A stretch of DNA of 64,000 bases. Origin: Erigeron canadensis (lineage: Eukaryota; Streptophyta; Magnoliopsida; Asterales; Asteraceae). A program made the translations under genes and the position numbers. Below the pieces are notes generated by a model. The model was not told where the DNA came from, ran no database searches, and saw nothing but the letters and a program-made list of their open reading frames with translations. Below are positions 1 to 13,000 of this stretch, piece after piece (position 1 is the stretch's first letter; every line of letters begins with the position of its first letter). The stretch is taken from the NCBI RefSeq assembly GCF_010389155.1, contig NC_057769.1:33465548-33529547 (forward strand), written 5' to 3'.

Positions 1-250
1 GAGTTTTTTTGATGGATTTAGATTGGTCATTTTCATCAAAAAAGTTGCGATCTAAATTGGTCATTTTCATCAAAAAAGTTGCGATCTAAATTGGTCATTT
101 TCATCAAAAAAAGCCACTATGATCATCAAAAAAGTTTTTTAATGTCTAGTTTGCTTACATGCCTTATGGTAGTGAGTTTTTTAGACTGGCTCTTGAAAAA
201 CAATAACTAGCCGCTATGATCATCAAAAAAGTTGCGATCTAGATTGGTCA
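1..250. repeat. 34-bp tandem repeat, AT-rich
   Basis: A 34-bp unit containing TTGGTCATTTTCATCAAAAA and GTTGCGATCTAAA starts near 23, 57 and 91. Degenerate partial units recur around 220-320. There is no coding potential. The copies are adjacent with no unique spacers, so this is a small minisatellite and not an array of another kind. Confidence 0.75.
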
Positions 251-1947
251 TTTAGCACCTTAGCAGTTAAAAAAAAAAATATTGTTACGTACGAGTTACA
301 ATCCAGATTAGTCATTTTCATCCTTTTCTTAATAACAAAGATAGCTCCTTAACTGTTTGACTTTTCAGTGTCAGATTAATCACACTTACTTGCATAGCCT
401 AACTTTTAACTCATCCCAACAAAAAAATCTGTAAAAAAGGTTTAATCATCATTAACATAACATAAGAGTAAACCCATATAATCTACCAGTTCACTGGCTA
501 CCTCATTTTCAATCATAGTCAAATTTCTATCTATAACCTCATCGGTCCAAATTTAATCACACAACCTTTAAATAGCAAAACCCGCACTTTTCACATACAA
601 TACCATCATATGATACCCAACCTAGCTAACCCTCATAAACCCCCCCATTTTAATGATTTTCTATATACTAACACCTATTTGCAGCTGCAGTCCTTTCCTT
701 TTTACCTTTTTCCTATTTTCAATATCATTAACATGCTATGTTTATTAAATCAATATATCTGACACCCACATTTTTAAGTACCTACATTTTTTTCCACTTA
801 ACGATTTACATTTGATGAGATAAAACATTTTGAATTATTTGGATAAATTTCTATTATTTTACTAAGGGAGAGAAAAGGAAAAAAGAATTTGTGGTTCATA
901 ATGGTTTTCGCGTAATTTTTTTCCAAAGTTTTTGAGATAACCCATCACAAAATTTATACTATATACATATTAAAATATATCATATATTTTAGATGTTACA
1001 AAAAACATTACCTTTGACCACGATTTCAAATGCAATAATCCAATATCCGATTTTAAATTCAATGTCAAACCGCCAATTACTATCGATACGATCAATGGCG
1101 AGATTAAAGAAATGAATTGAAAACAATTATGAAAATACACAGGGAACGCATGAACTCGAATGCTTAACCGTAATGCTCTCATTATAGACATATGTTGGAC
1201 ACACTTAAAGACAACTCAGTAAAAAAAAAAAAAGAGAAGAAATTAAGAACGTTTAGCGTGTTATTAAAATTTTAAAACATAACATGTATATATCATGATT
1301 CATGACTTTCATCCTTTAAGATTGTCTTCATGCGCTTTAGCCCTTGTTTTTCTAAAGTTACACGTGTATCAGTTATACGAGTAACATATTATTTTGCATA
1401 TATTGTCACACTAGCTAATCAATCCGGATTCAACCCGGGCTATTTAATCAAAATTTTAAAACTAAAATGTAATTTGTGTTTAACTTCATTTTCATTTTTA
1501 TTATTGTGATACATTATCTTTACTATTGCCAAACGTTATATTCGTAATACATTGTATCAGAATATCATTGTTATCGATATAAGGTAATTTAGAACATATT
1601 ATAAACAACTTTTTTTACAATATTAACTTTGCAAACCTACTTTATTAAAAATACATGATCAAACACGAAGCACAAAAGTTAAAAGGTTAAATACACACAT
1701 ACTAAAAAATATAAATACATATTACACAGACATACATTTCTATATCTATATCATTATATAAAACAATATAATCCCCAACATCAATCGAGCTTCAAATTTC
1801 CAAACCTGTCCAATAAAAAAATTAAAAATGACTTAAAGAAAACTAAACATAAAAGCTTTATTATTCGTACATATAGGTATCTTGAAATTTGAGTTAGGAG
1901 GACAAAAGAAAAACTTACTTAAAAATCAAAGGAGCTACAAATATGTT

Positions 1948-3600
1948 TTAAAAGCAGCAAAAATAGTTGCCGAAAGGGTGACAAACAACATCAAAAAGAT
2001 CTATGAAGAAGGTTCCATACAACACTCCAAATAGGTTACAAATCTCTTGCCAAGTATCAGTATTAATAGCTGCAAAAAGAGCTGCATAACGACTTCAAAC
2101 ACAACTTCTAGATATCACCAAACTAAAACATGAATAGAGAAGGCAAAAATGTATAAAGTCTAATCTACAAAAGCATCGGGTAATAATGGACTACTTTACA
2201 CATAAATATAAAACTTGCATTCTGTTTGCCCCATCCAAATGAGCAAAATAACATGAGAAATCTGATTTTAGACATTTTATAATAAAGGTTTCAACATACT
2301 CCACACACAATTATGAAATATAATATAACCCAAAGTTCACTTAAAAGAATCAAAGAAATATTTTCCAAAGGAAGCATAAACGAAATAGTTAACTTTAGGA
2401 ATGAATGACTCAAAATAGTACATCTTATTTGTTAACTTTGATAGTTTGTGAAAGTAGTATTACTGTAACATCTTTGTAGAAACTTTAATAACTTCAGAAG
2501 AAAGTCTATAATCAAATAAAAAAAAAAGTATCAGCACTTACCGTTAAACAATGAGACATTCAGGGTTGCGAAAAGCCGAAAAGTAACTGTTAACTGCAAT
2601 CAAGTCAAAATGCTTCAGGTGAATACATTGCGTTACTGCCCATGTAAGATTGTACATTAGAAACGGAACAGGGGAAATAAAGATGCCTATTGACGAAGCT
2701 CATATTATATAGGGATTAGTTTCCTGGAATGTAACTATCTTTGACCGAATGTCTATAGTAGGAAAAAACTAAAGTTATGTGTATTGTATGTAAGCAACTT
2801 GAAAAAATGTTTATTGTATGTAAGAAAACATACGTGGCAACCATATACATGTGCCACTTGTCAGATTGTAATTGGTTGAAACGGAATTCTTACATACAAT
2901 AAACATTATTTCAAAGTTGTTTACATACAATACACACAGCTTTAGTTATTTCTAACTATAGACATTCGTTCAAAGTTTCTTACATTCGAGGGAACTAATC
3001 CCTATTATATATTACCCCTCCAAAAAACACAAAAATCAGGTTAGAAATCATACATAATCTGCAATTAAAGTATTGAAATACATACACTAATCTAAGAAGG
3101 CGAATTCCTCCATGACATTCCATCAAACACTTTATGTGCATTATATCAATGTCTCTATAAATAGATGAAGAACATCCCTAATCGCGATCAATAATCATGA
3201 CATTATTTAGAGAAATTAAAATGAAATGAGTTTATTCAAAAGTTACAACACTGTAATATACAAAAGTCCTTTTCAGAATCAAAACACATATACATAGAAT
3301 TTGTATCAATAACAGACCAATAATAAAAATTAGAGAATAAACACATATACTTGCTGAATTCAATTGTGTAAATATCTATACAACAAACGTCCCTAGTAGA
3401 TACCCTTTATAATTAACAACTCAACCAAATTAAGAATAAAAATAAGAACCCTAAAATCAAAATATCCAAAAAACCTTAATTGAATTTGGGAAGATTACAT
3501 CAATTTCTTTAACTTCTCTGATGAAGATGGTGTTATTGGCTCGAAGTTGGTTTTTACGAAATCAATCGGATTTTGTTCATGGGAAAGAGGGGAAATAAGA
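1948..3600 (-). pseudogene. Unrecognised gene fragment captured in Helitron H1
   Basis: Three open segments with splice-like borders are seen on the minus strand. One runs from ~3600 to 3499, includes SHEQNPIDFVKTNFEPITP and ends at a GT donor. The second, ~2595-2537, encodes FRLFATLNVSLFN and ends at GTAAGT. The third, 2081-1948, follows an AG acceptor, encodes AAINTDTWQEICNLFGVLYG and runs to a TAA stop. The second and third segments join in compatible phase (1 base plus 2 bases), so they probably are a captured intron-containing gene end. I do not recognise the protein. The hydrophobic aromatic C-terminus could be membrane-associated. Expression is unknown. Confidence 0.35.
2712..3002. mobile_element. 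MULE-type MITE, copy 1
   Basis: The element has terminal inverted repeats beginning GGGATTAGTTTCC and extending for over 100 bp, giving a near-complete fold-back. The ends are GGGATTAG and CTAATCCC. A perfect 9-bp target duplication TATTATATA flanks it (2703-2711 and 3003-3011), which is typical of Mutator-family transposition. There is no ORF. A second copy lies at 13614-14295. This copy sits inside Helitron H1 and so arrived after it or was carried by it. Confidence 0.9.
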
Positions 3601-3987
3601 AAACTCTTGTTTATACTTATTTTTAATTTTAAATTTATATTCAATTTAATTTAATTAACTGAAGCTGAGTGAAAGAAAGGGGAGGCTGCCACTTGGCAAT
3701 TTTTTAAAAATAATTAGTTTAGGAACCTTGCTTTATTAAAAAGAGAGATTAGTTTCAATTATTACACTCAAGCAGATAAAATATATAGGAAAAAAAATGA
3801 ATAAAACGTGATTAACTTTTTAAAGAACCACCATAATAATTTATATGCGTTTATATACTATTTAAAAATGAATTAATATATACTATAACAAAATCAAATC
3901 TTAATCAACAACATTATATAAGCCATTCTTTGACAGGCAGGTTTTTTACCATTATATAAATTGTGCCTCTCTTTTTTTGAAGCGTTT

Positions 3988-4050
3988 TCATAGGTCGCAA
4001 TTAATAAACCACCTCACAAAAGCAACACCGCATCCAAGATCATAATCTTC
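3988..4050 (-). CDS. Terminal micro-exon of the multi-kinase gene (block A)
   Basis: After an AG acceptor (ACACAG, 4051-4052) a 63-bp phase-0 exon encodes EDYDLGCGVAFVRWFINCDL followed by TGA. Equivalent exons occur at the same relative place in block B (44497-44435) and block C (62917-62858). The pattern E-x(4,5)-C-x(3)-F-x-x-W-[LF]-[LIM]-N-x-[DE]-[IL]-stop survives although intronic sequence has diverged. It joins in phase with K4, whose donor is after ...LELQ. The length and conserved Cys and Trp suggest a short C-terminal tail, possibly for binding or lipidation, but the function is unknown. Confidence 0.6.
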   Translation of the reverse strand, partial: EDYDLGCGVAFVRWFINCDL

Positions 4051-7000
4051 CTGTGTAGAATCAAATATAATAGTTAAAAAGTATACAAAGAATATAATAT
4101 TGTTCTACTTAATAATATAATTAATAGAAACCTATAACAGATTTCACAAATGGTTTTGTATATATCTGTATTTTCTTTAAGTTGAAAACTACTAATTCAC
4201 ATTAAATAAAATGCATGATAGTGATGCTCTTTGCTATCATATGATTCATATCAATGAGATTCTAACCATTTTACATATATTATATACTTTTAGCTATATA
4301 AAGACAATAATTAACATAAGTATTTTCCATGAATGAGAATATATTTTTCTGTTTACTAATTTTAGCTTTTGATGGATCAAACTAAAGAATATTTTTGAAG
4401 GCACCACCTTAAATTAATTTAGACAAACTTACTTGCAACTCTAATGCATATCTGAGTTGTTGTAAAACTTCTTTTGATGTTGGTCGTTTCTTCGGATCAT
4501 CATTTAAGCACTGGCAGATAATGTTTACAAATCTAGACAATGATTTCGGCGCAATCTCTTTCTTTATACCTTTGAACACAACATCATCTAGCTTTCTCTT
4601 TTTAAAGTTCCGTATGATAAAACTCAGTAAACACTCATTCTCATGTTTGTGGATCTCATACACCACTTTCCCACACAAGATTTCAAATAAAACCACACCA
4701 AATGAATAAATATCAGATTCCTTGGTTAGCAAGCCCGATTTTAAGTACAGTGGGTCTACGTATCCTAATGTGATGGAAGCGAGATCGATGGTATAGTTTG
4801 TATTTTTACTTATTTTACTTGAAACACCAAATCCACCAACTTTTGCCTTCCAATCATCAAATAAGTGAATGTTAGAAGATTTGATGCCCCTATGTATCAC
4901 TGCCTCTTTTCCATCAACACCTTCATGAAGGAAGTTCAATCCACTTGCAAAATCAATGCATATCTTAAGTCTGTTTGTCCACATAAGACCATCATCATTC
5001 AAATACTTATCAAGGCTTCCCTTACATGCGCGTTCATAAACTAAGATTTTTTCATCCAATTCATTAATGTATGTAACAAGGCCGATGATATTCTCATGCT
5101 TATATTTGTAAACAATTTGAAATTCATTGTAGTATTGTTTATTCCCTTGACTCATACTTATATCGAACTTCTTTGCAACAATGGCCTTAACATCAATGTT
5201 AAGGATGAACATATCTTCATTTGAAAATTCTCCAGTGTATACACTCCAAAAATTTCCTCTTTCAACCTCATTTGCAAGACTAAAGTTTTGTGTGGCGAAT
5301 TTAATGTCATCAAGTGTAAAATTGCCCCCGTGCACCTGTGAGGCATGGAACATTATATACAAATTGATTCCACATTAAGGATGCTAATCTTTTAATCGAT
5401 AAATAATATTTGTTATAGCAAGTACTTTAATAGTAGTGGATAAATAGTAGTGAACATACTAACATAACCAATTCTATGAAGATCTTTATTAACATAAATA
5501 TATATTTTTCAATACACTTGCTAAAATGTTTAGTAAGATTTGACACAATAGTTCTTGCTTTATTTAACTTTTCAAAAAAAGAAACACTCAAAGGCAACCG
5601 ACTTTAGTCAAAGTATGATAACTTACTTGGAGATTCAACGCCTTTTTAAGATGTCCTAAAACTTCCTTTGATGATGGTCGTCTTTCTCCATCATCATGTA
5701 AGCATCGATAGACAATGTCAAGAAATGTATCCAATGAATTTGGCACAATTTCTTCATTTATAGCCTTGAACACTAAATCATTTTGTTTTCCTTCTTCAAG
5801 AATATGTTTAATGAAACTTAGTAAAGACTCACTCTTGTATTTGTGGATTTCATGAATTGCTTTCCCACATAAGATTTCAATTAAAACCACACCAAATGAA
5901 TAAATATCAGATTTCTTGGTTAGCAAGCTCGATTTTAAGTACAATGGGTCCATATAGCCCGATGTGCCCCAAACAATATCAATGGTATAGGAGTTTATGG
6001 AACTGATCACTGAAAGCCCAAAATCACCAATTTTTGCCTTCCAATCATTAAATAATAGAACGTTAGAAGATTTGATGTCCCTGTGTATGACCGCATGTTC
6101 CCTTTCATGAAGGAAATCCAACCCGGTTGCAAAATCAATGCATATCATTAGTCTTTTTCTCCAAGTAAGACTAACATCGTTCAAATACTTATCAAGGCTT
6201 CCTTTAGACGCATGTTCATAAACAATGATTTTCTCATTCGTTTCGTTGCTATATCCCAGAAGCCCGATGATATTCTTATGCTTATACTCACAAAGAATTT
6301 GTAATTCATTGTAAAATTCTTTATCCCCTTGGCCATGACTTTTATCTAACTTCTTTGCGACAATAGGATAATATCCATTACCATTTATATATGCAAGTTT
6401 TCCTTTGTATACCCTCCCAAAACCTCCTCCTCCAATCACATTTACAAGACTGAAATTTTGTGTGGCCACTTTAATATCTTCAAATGACATTTTAAAGTTA
6501 TCCATGTCATTCATCTGTGAATCATAAAATGTCGAATAAAATGAATCCGTCAATATACTAATATCTAATATATATAGTACATAACTAAAACAAAAGTAAA
6601 TAACTACATCTGACACTAGTACAGTTCATTTGGGATATTTTTCTCGCTGGTTTCTATTTACATGACTTTTTATTTTTATTTTATAAATGAAATTTTTATA
6701 TTTACACTACTACTTTTTATTTTCTGTTGTACTCTTCACGATCTTCTTTTTGCATTTTTTTAAATTACCATTGCAAGTGAATGTTTGAATCTGTTATATA
6801 CTATGGGATTAACATCTACTTATAGGCAACTGTGATTAACTTAGTAAATGATATAAAGATAAATGTGATATCATTTATAAATTTTCACTTACTTGAAAGG
6901 TTAATGCTTTTTGAAGTTCTTGGACGATCACATTGATGGTTGGACGCTTTTTGCGTTTTATTTCCAAACACTGAGACATAATATTTATGAATGTGCTCAA

Positions 7001-10000
7001 AGAATCTTCATTGGGTCCTTTATTTAGAATTAACTTGCTATCACCATTTCGTCCCAATAATACACCAGCAAAACTTCCCTTTATTTTTTCCTCATTAAAC
7101 CATGTTCGTATCATAGAAGTCACCCCTTTTGTTTTATGACCGACCAATTTCAATAGCTCACTCGCCTCATACCCAAATAACATTTCAAACAAAAGTACCC
7201 CAAAACCTAATACATCTGGTTCTTTACCTAACATACCTCTCTTAAGGAATTCTGGATCCAAATGAATATCATTGTGAGATACCGAGTCTTTGTATCTATT
7301 GATCCTTTCTCCCAAGTTATGATTATTCAACACAATACTTTCACTATTTGTATCATGTATTGACGTCTTTTGGATCTCCATCTCATTGCGAAGGCAATTA
7401 AGTTTGTTTGCATTATCAATGCACATTTTCAGTTGTTCTTCCCATGTAGCAGTTTTATTCTCCAAATTCTGACCAAGATTCATATAAGAACAAACATTAT
7501 AAATCTGTATTTTAATGATTTAATATGAAAAATCACCAAATTCTATAAAATTTAACAATTGCGCGCAGTATACTTCTACTATTTTGTCTTGGTTAAGGTG
7601 TTCATATGAGGGCTTTTCTCATGTGCTAAGAGTAGTATTTATGCTCTATATTTATCAAAAGTGATTATCAAAACATTCCAATATGAGTCGATGTTTGTCA
7701 TATAGTGATGTGTGAAATTGTATGTAAACATGGTAACTTAAATGATTATACCCATATACAATTAACTTAAATCATTACAAAGTTCCTTATCTATACTATA
7801 TTATAAAAAAAATAACTCTTTTTATTTTTGGTAATGTTGAAAATATGTAATATTTTCACTTAACACCCCTTAAAATATTTTCATATACACTATCCTCTTA
7901 TCTATACTATATTATAAAAAAATAGCCCTTTTTATTTTTGGTAATGTTGAAAATGTGTAATATTTTCACTTAACACCCCTTAAAATACTTTCATATACAC
8001 CATCCTCTTAACATTAATGATTAAATTACACTGCCAGTCCTTTATCATTTAAAATATGTCCATTAACCTTTTACATTAATTATATACACAGTCGTCCAAC
8101 CATCACACCGTCACCGCCACGACCACCGTCGCATAGCGCGGGTACCGTGCTAGTATTAACAAATAGTGTATCCGTGTAATGCATGGTAGCTAAATTTGCT
8201 TTAATTATTTTAGCTGTAACACACGACTAAAAGGTTGAAGGCATAAGCATCTGATGTCCATGATAGTTGTCTATCAGATAGTGTTATAAGGGTATTATGC
8301 TACAAATTTGATTTTTTTTTATTTGGAAGTTTATCCACATTACCATTCATTGTTATGCTGAATTTTTAATTCAACATAATATTTTTTTAACATTAAAGAG
8401 ACTTTTATTAATCGAAAGCCCAACACGACACTAAATTACATAATAAATTTATAATATGATTAATATATATTTTTTTTAAAAATAATTAACTTTTTTCAAT
8501 TTTAATTAGTTAATGTTGCATTAGAATTTTAATTTTTGTTTGAAAGGTGTGGATCATTTGCTCGCAACAGGGGATCTAACTTGCGTTGTATTAACCGGGT
8601 CCGCGCTAGAGAGTCCCTTATCCTCAATACCTAGATGGAGGAAAAATCTCCAACTAAACTGTCTGAAGGCACGATTAGATTTGATCAAAATATTAAGTGT
8701 AAGAGCAAAACTAATAAATACTTCAAAATTCAATATCTTATAATGGAGTAGAAATAGTAATATATATATATATATATTAGTTCTAATACCCGTACGATGT
8801 ACGGTAGTTATATAGATTGTATCATATAGAAATTCGAATATGACTCATACATGATTCGTGAGTATAAAATAAATTGTGGTTAAAGTAAATCGATAATCGA
8901 AAAATATAATCCATTCTATATAAATTAATTATTATTACTCGTACTATAGGATACCAAATTAATTAATTAGGCAACGATGTTCATGGATATTATATTGTAC
9001 TTCAAGTCTTCAACAAAGTAGTTTCCTAATAAAATTAGGATTAGTTAATAAATAATATCGATAGGTAAATTTTTTATTATATCTATATTTGTATATTAAG
9101 AGTCGATGATTTATCGTAAAAAATAAAAAAATTTAATTTTAATTTGTAGTTGTATATAAGGAATACAATACAATTTGTTAGATATTTGATGAGAATATAT
9201 TGAATATGGTTTAGTCGACATATACAACTTAATTAAAAATTAGGAAACTTAATTTATGATTTAAATAGGACACCTGTCGTTCAATAAAATCGCCATGTGT
9301 CGTATTAAGGATGCTATAATCCTGTTTTAGTTTATTGGTAGATATATATAGGCATCTCTAATATATTTGATACACTAAATTTGGTAAAAAAAAACCAATT
9401 TTATTTCACTTCATATTATGCATGAAATATTTATCTTAATTCGTTTTGTTTTCCAGTATTTTACATCATTAGATGTTAAATTTAACGCTTGTATTATAAT
9501 TAGCTGAAATGTATTGATTATACCATAACTTCAGGTGTTTAGACATTACTTGTAACACCTCAAAATCTTAAGGTAATACTATAATGATAATATTATCATT
9601 GTTGGGATTATATGTTATGGGTTAGGTGATGAATTAGTTGATATAAAATATGGATTATGTTCTTATGATGTTATCATATTTATAAATTATGTTAATTTCG
9701 GGTTTGTAAAGGAAATTTTGTTATAAGATTAGAACTTTTTTAATAGATCATGATTATTGTAATGGTGGATTTAGATATAATGGAAACTAACCCATGAAAA
9801 TAGTAGGTTAAGTAGGTTATTTACATATACCAATGTTAGATTAAATTTGGTTATGATGGAACTAAGCTAACTTGTATCATGACGATGGTTAGTAGTTAAA
9901 TGGGAAGTTTGCCTTCAAAAGTCAAACTAGCCAAGTAAGAATAGATAGAGTGAATTGACTTAGTGGTGAAAGTTGTTCAATAAAGAATATTTATCGTACT

Positions 10001-13000
10001 CGTAATGTTGTTTATATGTTAATCTACATAGGTGAAAAGATTAGATGCAAAATTGTTGGTAATTGAGAATAAATCACAAAAGGTAAATAACATATATAGT
10101 AAACGGGTTGATTGTTAAGTTAATATGTGTTGTATGGGGTAGAGATTCAGATAATATTCATAAGGAGAGAAGAGAGCGAATATATCATTTATATTTTTTT
10201 TAATCTTGTTTTATTGATTTTTCTTTCTTTTTTTCCACTTTTTTTTTATTTTTTTTTATTCACTCATTCTATAAAAAAATTTCGAAAAAATATATTAAAA
10301 AAGTTTCTAATCCGGATTAGTGAGCTATATATATATATATACAAAATGGTACAGTACAGGCTTCGTCCTTAAGGATATTAATAAGGGATAGCTGATAGAA
10401 GTGATTAGTCATTGAGGGTGGTAGGTCATAGAAGGTGATCGATGATGGGGTGATCTAATTAACGGGCTCCGCCATGGCTATGCCTTAGACTGAGAGGCTT
10501 GGCCTATAGTTTACGGGCTACGTCTTATGAAAAAATATATATTCTTAAAATTTTTTTATTTTTTATTTTTGGAATTGGTTAACTAATAATAAAAATGGAA
10601 AAAGGAAAAAAAAAGTTAAAAAAAAATAAAATAAAAAACGAATCATCTTTTCCTTATCTCCTTAATTAATATTATTATTATTTTTTATCTCTATTCGTGA
10701 AACATTGCGTGCATGATTTCCGAGGCATAGCAACGGCTATTTTGACAAGTTTGAACGGCTATTTCATAGTCTCTTTTTTTCCCTCTACTATATTTTACCC
10801 GTAAATATATAGATATAACTTTTTATATGCAGATGCGAAGCCAGGATTTACAGTTGATGGGGGCTCAACTGTGAGTCGTTGTATAGAATATATAATGTAA
10901 AAGATATAACAATTTATTATCATGTTAGTACAATATAATTTTATGACCATGATTTACTTCCAATGTAAAGGTTCTACTTGCACTGTCACAGCTAAAAATC
11001 AGATATTTATATGTTGGGAGTAGCTCGGTTTGAAAAAATCTTTATACTAGTCGGTATAAGCTAGCTTTGCAATAAAAATCAAGGACAATTAACGGGGGCT
11101 AAACACCTGCCAGTCCCTTACTCGTTCTGCCCATGTTTATATGTATATATATCATGCTGATGATGAAGACGATGTGTTGGCTGTGCTCCACTATATATTA
11201 ATATATTTAGGAAAATGATTAATCAACCTAACTCATATGCCTAAAAATCAACCTAAAACCTTAGAAATTTGACATGTGGATTCCACTAATTCTCTTTCCT
11301 AATTTTGCTCACTGATTTTTTCACATGTAATCATCTTATTATTAGGCATACCTTTAGGCACATCAATTAGGTTGATTAATCATTATCCATATATTTATTA
11401 TATGAATTTTCATTTTAACCCTAGATTATCACATAAGTAAATAATCTACTTCATAATTTTAAATATTATTATTTTTATATTAAATATACCACACTATTAT
11501 TATTTATGTTATTAATATTATTTATTATGTAATATTTTTAAGTTTTTGTTTTTAATGGAATTATGTTTACAAATAAAAGAAATTGTAGTGAGTGGTGAGT
11601 GAGTGATGACTTGCTATTAAAAGAATTGAATGAGGGGTGAGTGTGTGGTGAATAAAGTGAAATAAAGAGATTGGTTGGAAATGAGTGATAAAAAATTAAT
11701 TGGTTGAAAATGAGTAATAAAGTTGAAAATCTTGATCAATAATTAAATTCATAGATCAAAATTTAAAAAATAATTTTTGAATTTTGACCATTAGTTTTAA
11801 TCTAACAGTTCAAATGTCTTGGTAAAATTAAAAATAACTTTAAAAAGTCCCTATCTTACAAAAAAATTAATACATATATAGTAGTTTTAGAGAACAAACA
11901 CACAACGCAAATTCGTTTGAAGTGATAGAAAGTGACATAACTTACCTTCTTATAATTGGATAGGACACTCTTAACATCTTTGATTACCTTCTTGTAGTTT
12001 GGTTGCGCACTTTTAACATCATTGCCTTTTACCTTCTTGTAATTAGGTAGCTCACTTTTAACATCTTTGGTTTTTAACTACAGTAGCAAGAACAAAAACA
12101 ATAAAAAAAATATTCCATCAAGAACAAATCGTCTTTTGTTTAAAATAAAACAGAATCTCACGTTCTATATTTATAGGAGTACATTATCTAGGAGTTTTCA
12201 AAAGTTTTGGGTTTTATTTCACAAACATGTATGATTCGAGTTCCACATACTGTTTAATTGGATATCAATGTAGTGTTTCAAATCTGACTATTGACTAATA
12301 CAAGTAACTATTAAAAAAAAAATGATGAAAGGAGAAGTAACAACCAAAAAGAAAAGATCAAACATGTATATATCTTACTTGTTTTAGTGCTTTCTCAAGT
12401 GTATCCAAAACTTGTTCTATATCAGGGCGTCGTGTCCAGTCCGGTTCTAAGCAAGAATACGCGGCTTCCGAGAAATACTTGAATGATTTCGGGCCCATTT
12501 GTTTCCACAGATCTGGAAGGATTATATCTTGCAATGTTCTATGTTCATAATGATATTTGGCTAATTCAACCAGCGACTTATTATCTTGGTATGCTTTTCT
12601 CCCACACAAGATTTCAAATAAAACGACGCCAAACGAATAGACATCTGACTTATGATTCACACCTCCGTTCTTTAAAATTTCTGGGTCCATATACCCGCGC
12701 GTTCCAATAGCTTCACAAAGGTGAATATGGTCCTTTCGATCGGATGCTTGTTGGATTGAATATTCAAATCCAGATAACATGGGAGACATGTCTTTATCTA
12801 ATAAAATCGTGGAGCTGTTAATATTACGATGTATGATAAGATAATCTTTCCGCTTCTGACCATAAATCATCCTCTTCGACATCTCACTATGGAGGAAGCT
12901 TATCGCTTCGGCAACTTGCACGCATAACTTCATTCTTCTACGCCATGTGAAGGAGGCGGGTACGGGTTCACTTAAATGCATGATGAGACTTCCCCTGGCT

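Larger units (their letters stand above)
1411..3748 (-). mobile_element. Helitron H1 carrying captured exons
   Basis: On the minus strand the element begins TCTCTC at 3748 and ends CTAG at 1411, preceded by a GC hairpin (CCGGGTTGAATCCGG) inside 1420-1440. The flanking host bases are A (1410) and T (3749), the canonical AT target with no target duplication. Block B near 44085 shows the apparent empty site: CCACA followed directly by TTATAGCTTCAATT, matching GTCACA before and TTAGTTTCAATT after the insertion here. No Rep/helicase is visible, so it is non-autonomous. It contains a MULE-type MITE (2712-3002) and spliceable gene fragments. The element is 2,338 bp. Confidence 0.75.

Noticed and set aside
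1..250. Regular direct repeats resembling an array
   Set aside because: Units are contiguous with no unique spacers, in a plant genome: a minisatellite.
970..1191. 73-codon minus-strand ORF
   Set aside because: The paralogous stretch in block B does not preserve the frame, and there is no domain.
6875..7483. K2 as a phloem protein 2 or other non-kinase domain
   Set aside because: Kinase C-lobe landmarks (the LDPEFLKRG exit, FGVLLFEMLFGY, KKRPTINVIVQEL) are clear.
10127..10372. 81-codon hydrophobic ORF
   Set aside because: It is encoded by T-rich low-complexity sequence within a likely LTR.
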